Assembly: GCA_903896925.1 (NCBI GenBank)
Contig: CAITZM010000182.1
Span: forward strand, 1-51,399
Reading direction: 5' to 3'
Length of the DNA stretch: 51,399 nucleotides
Origin: an uncultured Lentisphaerota bacterium
GTDB taxonomy: Bacteria; Verrucomicrobiota; Kiritimatiellia; CAIQIC01
The position numbers were made by a program, and so were the translations under genes. The number at the start of each line of letters is the position of its first letter. The stretch's first letter is position 1. Positions 31,028 through 39,630 of this stretch are shown here, in pieces. Under the pieces are notes generated by a model. It saw nothing but the letters and a program-made list of their open reading frames with translations. It was not told the DNA's origin and did no database searches.

Positions 31028-32002
31028 TCAGCCACCGGGGACGCGGGTCAACTTGTCGAGCCGGCCGGCAAAGAAGTTCCGTACGTTCTCCAGCGCGCCC
31101 GCCGCCATGCGGGCGTTGGCCTCGCGCGTGTTCGAACCGATGTGCGCCGTGAGCACGACGTTGTCGAGCTTGCGCAGATCCTTGTCGGGCTGCGCGGGCA
31201 CGTAGGGCTCGACGGCGAAGACATCGAGCGCCGCGCCGGCGAGGCGGTGGGCGGCGAGCGCGTCGAAGAGCGCGACCTCGTCGAGCACCGCGCCGCGTGC
31301 GGTATTGACCAGCAAGGCAGATGGCTTCAGCCACGCGAGGCGCTCCGCGTTGATGAACTTCTGCGTGCTGGCGATCGCCGGCAGGTGGATGGTGACCACA
31401 TCGGACTGACGGAAACATTCCTCCACGTTGTTCGTGAACTGCTCGACGCCCAGAGCGGCGAGGTTTGCCGGGGCGGCCACCTGGTCGCACGCGATCACCC
31501 GCATGCCGAAGCCGAAATGCGCGCTGGCGGCGACCTTCTTGCCGATATTGCCAAAGCCGAGGATGCCGAGCGTCTTGCCATGCAGTTCCATGCCGGTCTG
31601 GCCGGCGAACTTCCCGCCACGCATGGCCTCATGCGACTGCGCAACGCAGCGCGCGAGGCTGCCCATCAGCCAGAGCGTGTGCTCCGCGACGGAAAGATCG
31701 AGCACGCCCGGAGTATTCGTGACGAGAATCCCGTGCTGCCGCGCGAGCGGCTTATCGACGCCATCGTGCCCCACCCCGAAACGCGCAATCAGGCCGGCGC
31801 CATTTTTCTCCAGTGCTGCATAGAGCGGGCCGCGATAGGGCGCGACGCCGACGATCGCGGCACGCGCGCCGCGCGCGACGACCGCGGAGGCCAGCGCGGC
31901 CTCGTCCGCGGGCGCGGGCTCGCAACTCACGTCGGTGGCGGCGCGGAACAGGTCTGCGGCCTTGTCGAATTCCTGCCGGGTGACCAAAACAATTTCGCTC
32001 AT
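31028..32002 (-). CDS. D-isomer-specific 2-hydroxyacid dehydrogenase
   Basis: 324 residues, cytoplasmic. The NAD-binding fold shows GILGFGNIGKKVA; the catalytic triad residues are Arg in NTARGAVLDE, Glu in VFAVEPYVP and His in TAHIGSNT. Members reduce 2-keto acids to D-2-hydroxyacids or the reverse. It follows the HpcH/HpaI aldolase by only 3 bp, which fits a route in which the aldolase yields pyruvate or a 2-keto acid, and a hydroxyaldehyde or hydroxyacid is then oxidised or reduced. Last gene of the operon starting at 36680. Confidence 0.92.
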   Translation of the reverse strand: MSEIVLVTRQEFDKAADLFRAATDVSCEPAPADEAALASAVVARGARAAIVGVAPYRGPLYAALEKNGAGLIARFGVGHDGVDKPLARQHGILVTNTPGVLDLSVAEHTLWLMGSLARCVAQSHEAMRGGKFAGQTGMELHGKTLGILGFGNIGKKVAASAHFGFGMRVIACDQVAAPANLAALGVEQFTNNVEECFRQSDVVTIHLPAIASTQKFINAERLAWLKPSALLVNTARGAVLDEVALFDALAAHRLAGAALDVFAVEPYVPAQPDKDLRKLDNVVLTAHIGSNTREANARMAAGALENVRNFFAGRLDKLTRVPGG

Positions 32003-32005
32003 GAT

Positions 32006-32767
32006 TTATTTCTCCGTCCGGGCTTGCAGCATCTGTCGGCAACCTTCGCGGATGAAGAGGGTGTCGAGTCCGCAGGCGATGAACCGGAAGCCTTGTCCGA
32101 TGCGGCGGCGGACTTCGCCCGCGTCGGTCGGTACCACGTGAATGCCGGGCGCGACTTTGTGCCGTCCGCACGCGGCGAGAATCTGCTGCTGCGCCTCCAG
32201 CACCGCGGGATGATCGAGCTGGCCGGCGAGGTTCATCGAGGCCGAAAGATCGTAGGGACCGATCAGCACGGCATCAATGCCCGGCGTCGCCAGGATCGCA
32301 TCGGCCTGTTCCACGGCCTGGATGTGCTCGAGCATCACCACGACGAGCACCTCGCGGTTGTGGTTCGCGAAGTAGCCGGAGAAGTTCTTGCCGAAGCCCG
32401 TCGCGCGGCAGAGCGAGGCGCCGCGCGTGCCCTCCGGCGGAAACTTCGCCATCGCGACAGCTTGCGCGGCCTCGGCCGGCGAATTGACCGACGGTACGAT
32501 GATGCCCGCCGCACCGGCGTCGAGCACATGCTTGGCGATCACCGGGTCGCACGACGGGAGCCGCGCGAGCACGTCGCAGCCCGTGCCCTTCGCCGCGAGC
32601 ACGTTGTGATAGAAGTCCGCGATGCTCGTCGACGTATGTTCCAGGTCCACGCCGAGAAAATCGAAGCCTTCGCCCGCCATGATTTCGGCAACGGCGGGAT
32701 GACCGGTCAGCGTCCAACCGCCGAGCACGGGCTCGCCGGCCATGAGTTTTGTTTTTGTTTTGTTCAT
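32006..32767 (-). CDS. HpcH/HpaI family class II aldolase
   Basis: 253 residues, cytoplasmic. The TIM barrel has FDFLGVDLEHT, Arg in ARLPSCDP, Glu in VMLEHIQAVEQ and Asp in IGPYDLSAS, the metal-binding Glu and Asp and the pyruvate-binding Arg of 2-keto-3-deoxy sugar-acid aldolases. The start at 32767 has AAAGGA six bases upstream; an earlier in-frame start would add residues outside the family pattern. It lies 16 bp after the propeller/nucleoside-hydrolase-like gene and 3 bp before the dehydrogenase. It would split a 2-keto-3-deoxy acid to pyruvate and an aldehyde; the enolase-family protein at 9234 could supply such an acid. The exact substrate is unknown. Confidence 0.92.
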   Translation of the reverse strand: MNKTKTKLMAGEPVLGGWTLTGHPAVAEIMAGEGFDFLGVDLEHTSTSIADFYHNVLAAKGTGCDVLARLPSCDPVIAKHVLDAGAAGIIVPSVNSPAEAAQAVAMAKFPPEGTRGASLCRATGFGKNFSGYFANHNREVLVVVMLEHIQAVEQADAILATPGIDAVLIGPYDLSASMNLAGQLDHPAVLEAQQQILAACGRHKVAPGIHVVPTDAGEVRRRIGQGFRFIACGLDTLFIREGCRQMLQARTEK

Positions 32768-32783
32768 AATGATTCCTTTCAAG

Positions 32784-35354
32784 CTACTGCTTTGAAGTGG
32801 CACCGAATACGGCAAACAGTTCAGCCACGGCGCGCGTCATGGCCGCGGGATAACGCTCCACATCGGTGACCTGCAACATCCAGCGGCCGGTGTCCTTGTC
32901 CGATGGGCGCCAGGTGGTGCGCCCGTCGTCGGCGCAGGTGGCCTCGACGGACTGCATTTTGAAAACAGCCGCGTCGCCGGCATCTGCTGCCGGAACAATC
33001 TGGCCGTCGCGGGTGACGGTCAATCCCGCCGCGACCAACTGGCTGGCCGTGGACCACATCCCCCGCTTGCCCTCCAAGGTTTTTTGCCACGCCTCCGCCT
33101 TGGGCGGGTTCTTCATCGCGCGCAGCCAGCGGGGATTGGTGGACTTCTCGAACATGTGGGCGAAGAAGTTCGCGAGGCCCGGCGTTGCGTTGGCGAGCGC
33201 CTCGCGGTGCGGCAGCCAGTAAAAGCTGCCCGATTCCCCGCTCTGCCGGACTTCCGTCGTGTGCCAGCAGGGAAACCAGTAAAACGGACACGGCAGTTCG
33301 AACATCGCCGCGTAGGCGGCGGGATCGAGGCGCACGTTGAACTCCAGTTGCGCTGGCTTCGCGGGATGGTCGTGAGCCGAACCGCTGTTGAGGTAGACGC
33401 CGGCGCACTTTTCCTTGAAGAGGCGCGGCTCGCGCACCGCTGCGGCGACAACGTCCGCCGCGGAGCCGACGCAGACCACCGCGACGGGCCGCCCGGCTGC
33501 GCGCAGCTGGCCAAGGATGAACTCGATCGCCGCCGTCTCCTGTAGCGGCGCGCCGGCGAGTGCGTCCTTGCGATGTGCCAGACGGCGCGGCGTGCCGAGG
33601 GCCACCAGGAACTCGGATCCGGAAAGGCTGTAGATATAGTCCACCTCGAAGCCATCGCCAAGGTAGAGGCGCGGCGTCGGGTTCACGAGCGGATTCGGAA
33701 ACGTCTGCGGCGGCTGGCCATCCACGGCGACGGAGAAATCGGCACCACGCACGGTGATGCGCACCGCGTGCCACTGCTGCAACGGGAAATCGCAGACCGG
33801 CTCCCACTGGTTGCGCGTGTAGGCGTAGAGCTTGCCGGGGCGGTTGGCCATCATGCCGAGCCGGATGGGAATGCGGTCGCCAAGCGAGCAAAAGACCAGC
33901 CGGCCGACCGGTTGCAGGCGCAGCACCTGCGTCTCAAAACTGAACTCCAGCGACTGGCCGGCGGCGAAATCCACGGGATCGAGATCCACGCCGGCGCTCG
34001 CGCGCGCGCCGAACAGCAGCGTCTTGCGCGGCCCGATGGCCTTCACCTTGGGCAACGCCGTGCGCGCGTCGGGATTCAGGCGGACAACCTTCTTCTTGCC
34101 CGCCGCATCTTTCTCCTCCTGCATCTTGACCAGTTCCTTCGAGCGCGGCCAGACGTAGTGGCGGTCGGCCCGCGGCGCGGGCGAGACGATCGCGCCCTCG
34201 ATGCTGCGGGCTTCGTTCCCGGGCCCCATGCTGTAGGCGAGGTAGATCTTGCCGTCGTGCTCGATCCCCTGCGGATACGCGCTGATCACGCCAGGCCGCG
34301 ACACCGGCGGGCCCGCGACGAAATCGTCCGCGCCGCTGCGGCTGAAGTGGAGCGCGACGTTCAGCCGCGTCGAGTAGTCGCGATGATTCACGAACGCGTC
34401 CTGCTGCAACAGGCAATAGCGGCCGCCGGCGAGCCGGTAAACCTGCGGGCGGCAGCTCGCGGTTTCCATGCACGAGTAGATTGGATCGTTGGGGAAATTC
34501 ACCGGCGTACCCTTGGCCGCGCCGGTGCCGACCGTGGTCAGCCGCCATTGGGTGGCGAACGGAATGCCCTTGGTGAAGTTCCGCATGAAGGCCCGGAGCT
34601 TGCCATCGCCCTGCTCGTAGAAGAACGGCTCCCACTGCGCCTCGGCATCGTCCACGGAGCTGATCGGATTGGAGCACGCCCACGACGCGCCGCCGTCATC
34701 GGTGTAGAAGCAGGCGTTGAAGCGGCGGACGATGCTGTTGGTGGTCGGCTGGCCGCCGGCATCGAGCGTGAACTCCCGATGATTGAGCGTAACCGGCGCG
34801 AGCACGCGGCCCGACGAAAGCAGCACAGGATTCTGGCTCGCGAAAATCGAACACGGCAGACCGTTCGCATCCTGCCGCCGCTGGATGCGATGATGTTTCC
34901 AATCCTTGGCCCCCTTCTCCAGCGTGCTCAACCACAAGCCGTCGAGTTCGATGTTCTTGCTGTTGAACGACCAGACGCACCAGAGCTGCTGGTCGCGATA
35001 GTTGAGCAGGTTCGGCTGCCACTGGACGCACTGCTCGTCGCGTGCGAGCGCGTTCGCGCCGGTATGGGCCAGCGGTCGCGGCGCGCTCCACGTCTCGAAA
35101 TCCGGGCTCGTCGCCCACACATTGAGTTGTCCCGGCTTGCCCTCGAGATGCGTCTGGGCATGCGCGCCCCAGACGGCGTGGAATTTTCCGTCGAACCATT
35201 CCACCGACGCCATGTGGTTGTAGGCGTAGTGACCTTCCGCCAGCTTGCCCTCGTGAATGGTGACGTGCTTCACCTGCGGTTGATAGAAGTCGTAAGCCCA
35301 AAGCGGCAGCGGCGCGAGCAGCAGAGCGGCGAGAAATTTGAGGATGGTTTTCAT
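32784..35354 (-). CDS. Secreted fusion: sialidase-like propeller, LamG-like sandwich and nucleoside-hydrolase-like domain
   Basis: 856 residues. Signal peptide (LLLAPLPLWA), then a sialidase-like propeller to about residue 400 (ACFYTDDGGASWACS is an Asp-box-like turn). Residues 440-590 are a jelly roll of LamG type (LEFSFETQVLRLQPVGRLVF; WHAVRITVRGADFSVAVDG). From about residue 600 there is an alpha/beta domain like the ribonucleoside hydrolases (VVCVGSAADVVAAAVREP; GVYLNSGSAHD; FNVRLDPAAYAAMFELPCP), but without the N-terminal DxDxxxDD calcium box that this family needs. This last domain may therefore be a binding or degenerate module. It follows the sialidase-like gene by 18 bp. The combination is unusual; function unknown. 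Confidence 0.72.
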   Translation of the reverse strand: MKTILKFLAALLLAPLPLWAYDFYQPQVKHVTIHEGKLAEGHYAYNHMASVEWFDGKFHAVWGAHAQTHLEGKPGQLNVWATSPDFETWSAPRPLAHTGANALARDEQCVQWQPNLLNYRDQQLWCVWSFNSKNIELDGLWLSTLEKGAKDWKHHRIQRRQDANGLPCSIFASQNPVLLSSGRVLAPVTLNHREFTLDAGGQPTTNSIVRRFNACFYTDDGGASWACSNPISSVDDAEAQWEPFFYEQGDGKLRAFMRNFTKGIPFATQWRLTTVGTGAAKGTPVNFPNDPIYSCMETASCRPQVYRLAGGRYCLLQQDAFVNHRDYSTRLNVALHFSRSGADDFVAGPPVSRPGVISAYPQGIEHDGKIYLAYSMGPGNEARSIEGAIVSPAPRADRHYVWPRSKELVKMQEEKDAAGKKKVVRLNPDARTALPKVKAIGPRKTLLFGARASAGVDLDPVDFAAGQSLEFSFETQVLRLQPVGRLVFCSLGDRIPIRLGMMANRPGKLYAYTRNQWEPVCDFPLQQWHAVRITVRGADFSVAVDGQPPQTFPNPLVNPTPRLYLGDGFEVDYIYSLSGSEFLVALGTPRRLAHRKDALAGAPLQETAAIEFILGQLRAAGRPVAVVCVGSAADVVAAAVREPRLFKEKCAGVYLNSGSAHDHPAKPAQLEFNVRLDPAAYAAMFELPCPFYWFPCWHTTEVRQSGESGSFYWLPHREALANATPGLANFFAHMFEKSTNPRWLRAMKNPPKAEAWQKTLEGKRGMWSTASQLVAAGLTVTRDGQIVPAADAGDAAVFKMQSVEATCADDGRTTWRPSDKDTGRWMLQVTDVERYPAAMTRAVAELFAVFGATSKQ

Positions 35355-35372
35355 GGTCTTTGTCCTAAATGG

Positions 35373-36680
35373 CTATTTCGAATCCTTCGCCGCCAGCGCA
35401 TCAATCTCATTCATCTTGAATCGCACGCTGACGATGGAGCAGCCGCTGTCGTCTTTGCGGTAGGTGGTGTAAGTCGTGGCGACGAGGGTGCCGTCGGGGA
35501 GCAAATGAAGGCCGGGATAGAAACCGTCTTTGAAGGTGCGCAGGAGGCTGATGCGATACTGGCCGGGACGGCAAAGCTTGATGTCGTCGTACGTGCCGAC
35601 CCAGGCGATGAAGCCGCCTTTGTCTTTCGCATTCGGCGAGGTGTTGCGGAAGACGATGACAAGGCGGCCATCGGGCAGGCGGACGCCGTGGTGGCGGTCG
35701 CCGGTGAGTCCCCACGGTGAATCGACCGGTGCGCTCCATGTTTGTCCCTCGTCACGGCTGAACATCACGAGGCTCGTGCCGCTGCGCTTGTTCTCGCGCA
35801 TGAGGCAGCACAGCTCGTCGCCGTCGGGCGAGCGGAAGACATACGGCTCGCACGGGTCTTTGCCATCGAGCTTCGTGCCGTCGCAGACCATCGCGGGCGC
35901 GGACCAGGTAAAGCCGCCGTCTTGGGTGATGGATTGCAGCACTTGCAGGTTCGCGTCCTTGCCCTGGGCACCGCGATGATACAGGCCGAGAGTGCCGCCG
36001 TCCTTCAGCCGCACGATGCTGGAGAAGGTCATCACATTGGCGAAGGTCTTGTCCGGCTTCGGACTGAGCGGTGCGACCTCGCGCCACGCCTTGCCATCAT
36101 TCTCGCTGACAATGCGCGGCATCCAGCCTTGCAAGCGGTCGGGAATGGCGTTGATGACCTGTTTGTCCGTCGCCGTGAACGCGGCAAAAACCCACAGGCG
36201 CTCTTTGCCCTGCGGATCGGTGATACGGTAGATGCTCGGGCAGTTGCGAAAGTTGACGTAGTTTGGCGGTAAGATGTCGTCGATGCGCTTCCAAGTCAGC
36301 CCGCTGTCATCGCTGCGTGCCATCGGTCCCGCGTGACCGCCGTGCCCGATGTTCCAGACGCAAAACATGGTCTTGGTATCCCCCAGTAACGCGGTGGTCG
36401 GATGCGCGTGATATTCCTCCAGCGTGCCACGAGCGATGACGACCTGCCGCTGCGTGTCATCCACGAGGTTGATGTGCGTCAAAGCCTCGCGCTGCTGCAA
36501 CCAAAGCGCCTGCTTTTCCGCCGGTGCGGATTTCCAGGCGCGTTTCGCGGCTTGGGTGGCGTTGGCGACTTCGGGCTTCGCTTGAGCGAAGGCAGCGAGC
36601 GGAACGAACAGCAGGACGGTGAGAGCCGAGCGGAGCGAAACTGCCCGCCCAAAGCGGGCAACTGTGACGGTGTGTTTCAT
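35373..36680 (-). CDS. Secreted sialidase-like (BNR/Asp-box) beta-propeller protein
   Basis: 435 residues with signal peptide (ending near AAFAQA). At least four Asp-box turns (SDDSGLTWKR, SENDGKAWREV, TQDGGFTWSAP, SRDEGQTWSAP) mark a six-bladed sialidase-type propeller. The arginine triad and the Tyr/Glu nucleophile of true sialidases were not confirmed, so it may be a sialidase, a rhamnosidase-like or a non-catalytic member. It heads the operon with the fusion protein, aldolase and dehydrogenase; three palindromes lie upstream. Confidence 0.85.
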   Translation of the reverse strand: MKHTVTVARFGRAVSLRSALTVLLFVPLAAFAQAKPEVANATQAAKRAWKSAPAEKQALWLQQREALTHINLVDDTQRQVVIARGTLEEYHAHPTTALLGDTKTMFCVWNIGHGGHAGPMARSDDSGLTWKRIDDILPPNYVNFRNCPSIYRITDPQGKERLWVFAAFTATDKQVINAIPDRLQGWMPRIVSENDGKAWREVAPLSPKPDKTFANVMTFSSIVRLKDGGTLGLYHRGAQGKDANLQVLQSITQDGGFTWSAPAMVCDGTKLDGKDPCEPYVFRSPDGDELCCLMRENKRSGTSLVMFSRDEGQTWSAPVDSPWGLTGDRHHGVRLPDGRLVIVFRNTSPNAKDKGGFIAWVGTYDDIKLCRPGQYRISLLRTFKDGFYPGLHLLPDGTLVATTYTTYRKDDSGCSIVSVRFKMNEIDALAAKDSK

Positions 36681-36707
36681 GTGTTTCTTTCGTTATCATT
36701 TGATTCG

Positions 36708-36875
36708 TCAGTTCCAGCCCTTGAAAGTCATCGCTCCACGATCTTCCAAGGATTGGAAAGAGCCGACGTGGAGCATTCCAAATCCTGGAACTCCCGGCAA
36801 GTTTCGTTTGGCGTGCAGCAAGGCCAGTTGAGCCAGCAGCATGCCAGCGAGGGTAAGACAAATTTTTCGCTTCAT
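36708..36875 (-). pseudogene. Orphan signal-peptide reading frame running into a palindrome array
   Basis: A 55-residue frame starting MKRKICLTLAGMLLAQLALL with a good export signal, followed by HAKRNLPGVPGFGMLHVGS and then residues encoded by the palindromes (FQSLED, TFKGWN). It lies 69 bp after the GH39/51-like gene and ends in the array before the sialidase-like gene. No mature enzyme domain follows. It parallels the frame at 39533-39712, and is best explained as the front end of a lost secreted gene, though a small leader peptide is not excluded. Confidence 0.5.
36712..36790. promoter_or_regulatory. Array of three phased palindromes
   Basis: Cores CCAGCCCTTGA (36714-36724), CCAAGGATTGG (36746-36756) and CCAAATCCTGG (36778-36788), centres exactly 32 bp apart. 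It is upstream of the sialidase-like gene at 36680 and heads the four-gene operon to 31028. Confidence 0.75.
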
Positions 36876-36944
36876 AATTATATGCTCTCGAATTGTTTCA
36901 GCCTGGCCACAACGCCTCGTTTTACCGGACGTGACATATTGCCT

Positions 36945-38408
36945 TTAGCGGATGACGAGGTGTACGACCGTGGCCGAGTCGGCCGGCAGGAGCAGGGATA
37001 CGTCGGCTGCCACCTGCTCCCAGCGGGGATGCAGATCGCGCGGCCCTTCGCCCGCCAAGCGCCAGGCCCCGGTCGCCTTCCAGGGCGCGCCGCCACCGTG
37101 CAGGGTAACGCGGTGCGAGTTCCGATCCTTGTTGAGGAGGAAGACGTGCAGGCGCTTGCCGTCAGCCGAGCGGCTGGCCCAGGTACGTAGCAGGGGGGCG
37201 GGTGCCGAGACCTGAACGAAGGCATCCAACAGGTGGTTGCCCCAGGCCGCGACGGCGAGCCCGGTCGCGGTCGGCGAGCCGTCTTGCCGCAGCGCGTTAT
37301 ACACCGAGTCGGGTTCGATCTTCGGCTGCCACGGTGGCCACATCCATTGGCTGCACCAGTACGAGGCCAGGCGCACGCGGGGATGGGCGAGGGCCTCGCC
37401 GGCCATCTGGAAGACGCAGAGGGCATGGCCCAGGTCGTTGCGGTTCTCCCAGCCGGGGCGGCCGCCCGGTGCCGCCACCGTCGTGGCGGCCCAGTCGAGG
37501 GCGTTGAATTCGGTGATCACAACGCCGATTCGGTCACGGTCGGGTGCGGGCAGAGCGTCAATGGCGGCCAGGGCGCCGGTAAAGGCCGCGGCACCACCCA
37601 GCAGGTCGGGGCTGGCGCGGAATGATTCATAGCCATCCGACATCTCCCACAGGTACCAACTGAAGTTCACGGCATCAAGGAGCGGTGCGGATGCCAGCAA
37701 CTGCCGATACCATGTGCCGGAGTCGCCACTCACCAGGATGCGGATGCCGGGGTCAATGGCGCGCAGGCGGGGCACCAGTTCGGCGAGGTCGCGTCGGATG
37801 TCAGTCAGGGCGACCGCGCCATGGCCATTGCTGCCGCGGTTCCACAGCTCGTTGCCCAGTTCCCAATAGCGGATGCGCACCTTGCGGTGCAGGGCATAGC
37901 GCACCTGGGCCTCGGCGGCGGCGAAGAAGCGCTCGCGGGGCGGAATGACCAGCCCGTCGGCGGGCGGTTTGTAGAGGGAATTGTAGGTAAGGATGACGAT
38001 CGGCTCGGCACCGGCAGCTTGCGCCAGAGCGAGGGATTCTTCGAAATCGGTGGTGCGATCGGCTCGAAAATGGCGACCATCGGCAGCCATATAATTGCGG
38101 TCGTTGGCCGGCCACGCGGACGGACCGCTGAGCACGGCCACCGGATTCGCCCGTTCCCAGGGTGGTTCCGACCAGAAAGCGTCCCGGGGATCGCCAACGC
38201 GCAGGAAACGCACCCCCAAGCGGCGGATCGCAGCGCCGCTGCCGGCCACATCGGCCAGGAAGGTCGGATCCTGGATGCCGAGAGGATGCTCGGCGGTATC
38301 CTTAAGGATGCGGTTGATTTGGAAGGTGATCGGTAGCGGCGCCTCTGCGGCCGACACCGACAGGGGAACCAGCAGCAGGGCGGTGAGGAGGGAGAGAGTG
38401 GGTTTCAT
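36945..38408 (-). CDS. Secreted GH39/GH51-like clan GH-A glycosidase
   Basis: 487 residues with signal peptide (MKPTLSLLTALLLVPLSVSA). A TIM barrel has the acid/base E187 in YWELGNELWNRG and the nucleophile E300 in VVITEFNA, the NE and E pair typical of clan GH-A. A C-terminal beta-sandwich (GKRLHVFLLNKDRNSHRVTL) completes the layout of alpha-L-arabinofuranosidases (GH51) and beta-xylosidases (GH39). The ATG at 38408 overlaps the stop of the Tat GH5-like gene. Removal of arabinose or xylose side chains is likely but the family number is a judgement. Confidence 0.8.
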   Translation of the reverse strand: MKPTLSLLTALLLVPLSVSAAEAPLPITFQINRILKDTAEHPLGIQDPTFLADVAGSGAAIRRLGVRFLRVGDPRDAFWSEPPWERANPVAVLSGPSAWPANDRNYMAADGRHFRADRTTDFEESLALAQAAGAEPIVILTYNSLYKPPADGLVIPPRERFFAAAEAQVRYALHRKVRIRYWELGNELWNRGSNGHGAVALTDIRRDLAELVPRLRAIDPGIRILVSGDSGTWYRQLLASAPLLDAVNFSWYLWEMSDGYESFRASPDLLGGAAAFTGALAAIDALPAPDRDRIGVVITEFNALDWAATTVAAPGGRPGWENRNDLGHALCVFQMAGEALAHPRVRLASYWCSQWMWPPWQPKIEPDSVYNALRQDGSPTATGLAVAAWGNHLLDAFVQVSAPAPLLRTWASRSADGKRLHVFLLNKDRNSHRVTLHGGGAPWKATGAWRLAGEGPRDLHPRWEQVAADVSLLLPADSATVVHLVIR

Positions 38409-39484
38409 GAGCAGAACTCGTTGAAAATCTCATGGCCCGGCCGGATCGTGCCGTCAGGTTCGATGAAGGCCATATACATCGTTTGAAACTTTCGGCCGGG
38501 CACGGGACGGTGCAGGTCGGCGACGGGTGAATGATGCAGCGCATGCGGTAGGAAACCGATGCCGGCCTGCTTCAACAGGCCCAAGTCATGGCGGATATAC
38601 TGCACCCGTTTCTCGTCATCGTTTGCCCCCCAGCAACATTCGGTGGCGATAGCGGGTTTGCCGAGACGTTCGAGATGCTCCACCAGCTGGGCGAAGTTCT
38701 TCGTGTGTTCCTCCGCCGAGACCATGCTCGGAATCCAATAGGGATGCACGGCATGCACATCCACGAAGGAGTCAATCAAGTCCAAGTCTTTGGGACCTCC
38801 GACTCCCGGGCAACCTTGCGTGCCGACTGAAAGCGGCGTTTTGGAATCCAGTTCGCGAATCTGCCGTGCCATCGCTTCGAGGAATTTCACCTGGATGCTA
38901 CCCGGGTTGTCCTTGCCGCCGTTGTTGAACGGCTCATTCGCGATGTCATACATCAATAAGTTGTCTGCGGGGCGGATGGCTTCGAGCAGTTCGCAAAGGT
39001 ATTGCCTTTGCGCGGCGAATTTTTGGCGCGAAGAAGAAGCCAACTGCTCACTGCTGAACCCACCGAAGTCCACCGTCGAGTGCCAGCCGTTGAAGATCAC
39101 AGGGATCATCTTGACCTTGCGCTCGGCCAGCAGCCCGGCGGCCCGCTTCGCCGCGGCGAGGAAGCGCTTCGGATCGGCCACGTGGGCATCGTAGGAAAAC
39201 CAGAGGCGCAACGTGTTCAGCTTCGGGAAATGCTTCAGCCCCAACTCGACTTCCTTCGCAAAGGTCGCCTCACGAAAGTCGTTCCAGATCGTGATGCCGT
39301 GGCTGCCCCAACTCGGCTGGTAGTTGAAACCCCGCACCCAGGAGTATGCGCGGATGCGCGACGGCTGCGCTTGCTCTTGCGCGGCTGCCTTGGACGTCAC
39401 GCCGCCGCCGGCGGCGCTGGCGACGGCTGCCATGCCCAGTTTCAAGGCCTCGCGTCGGGTGATGAGATTGGTGGCTCTGTTCAT
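38405..39484 (-). CDS. Tat-exported GH5-like glycosidase
   Basis: 359 residues. The N-terminal signal carries RRE (ITRREALKLGMAAVASAAGGG), a Tat-type signal. The TIM barrel shows the acid/base E184 in YDIANEPFNN and the nucleophile E282 in AIATECCWG. Such GH5-like enzymes act on mannan, glucan or xylan-type chains. The start at 39484 is chosen by the Tat motif; the ribosome binding site is weak (AAGAAC). It heads a two-gene operon with the GH39/51-like enzyme; several palindromes lie 35-145 bp upstream. An exported Tat glycosidase is uncommon, as most are Sec-exported. Confidence 0.85.
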   Translation of the reverse strand: MNRATNLITRREALKLGMAAVASAAGGGVTSKAAAQEQAQPSRIRAYSWVRGFNYQPSWGSHGITIWNDFREATFAKEVELGLKHFPKLNTLRLWFSYDAHVADPKRFLAAAKRAAGLLAERKVKMIPVIFNGWHSTVDFGGFSSEQLASSSRQKFAAQRQYLCELLEAIRPADNLLMYDIANEPFNNGGKDNPGSIQVKFLEAMARQIRELDSKTPLSVGTQGCPGVGGPKDLDLIDSFVDVHAVHPYWIPSMVSAEEHTKNFAQLVEHLERLGKPAIATECCWGANDDEKRVQYIRHDLGLLKQAGIGFLPHALHHSPVADLHRPVPGRKFQTMYMAFIEPDGTIRPGHEIFNEFCS

Positions 39485-39516
39485 ACTGTTCTTTTCGTTT
39501 TCCTTCGCTGCGTCAG

Positions 39517-39630
39517 TTCCAAGCATTGGAAGTCAGCGCACCGCAGTTTTCCAGCCGAGCTTTGCGAGACGGGCAGTCCTTGGCTGCCAACGATGGGAAG
39601 AACCAACGCGGAGTTTCCCAAACCTTGGAA
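39517..39630. promoter_or_regulatory. Array of four palindromes before the Tat GH5-like gene
   Basis: Cores CCAAGCATTGG (39519-39529), half-conserved CCAGCCGAGCT (39551-39561), CCAACGATGGG (39587-39597) and CCAAACCTTGG (39618-39628). Centres are 32, 36 and 31 bp apart. The sequence around 39551-39590 resembles those near 19745 and 22950, so the arrays share ancestry beyond the palindromes. Confidence 0.7.

Noticed and set aside
4125..39630. CRISPR-like regular spacing of the palindromes
   Set aside because: The repeated unit is only about 19 bp and degenerate, arrays have two to four copies, the sequence between copies is not of spacer type, and no cas gene is present.
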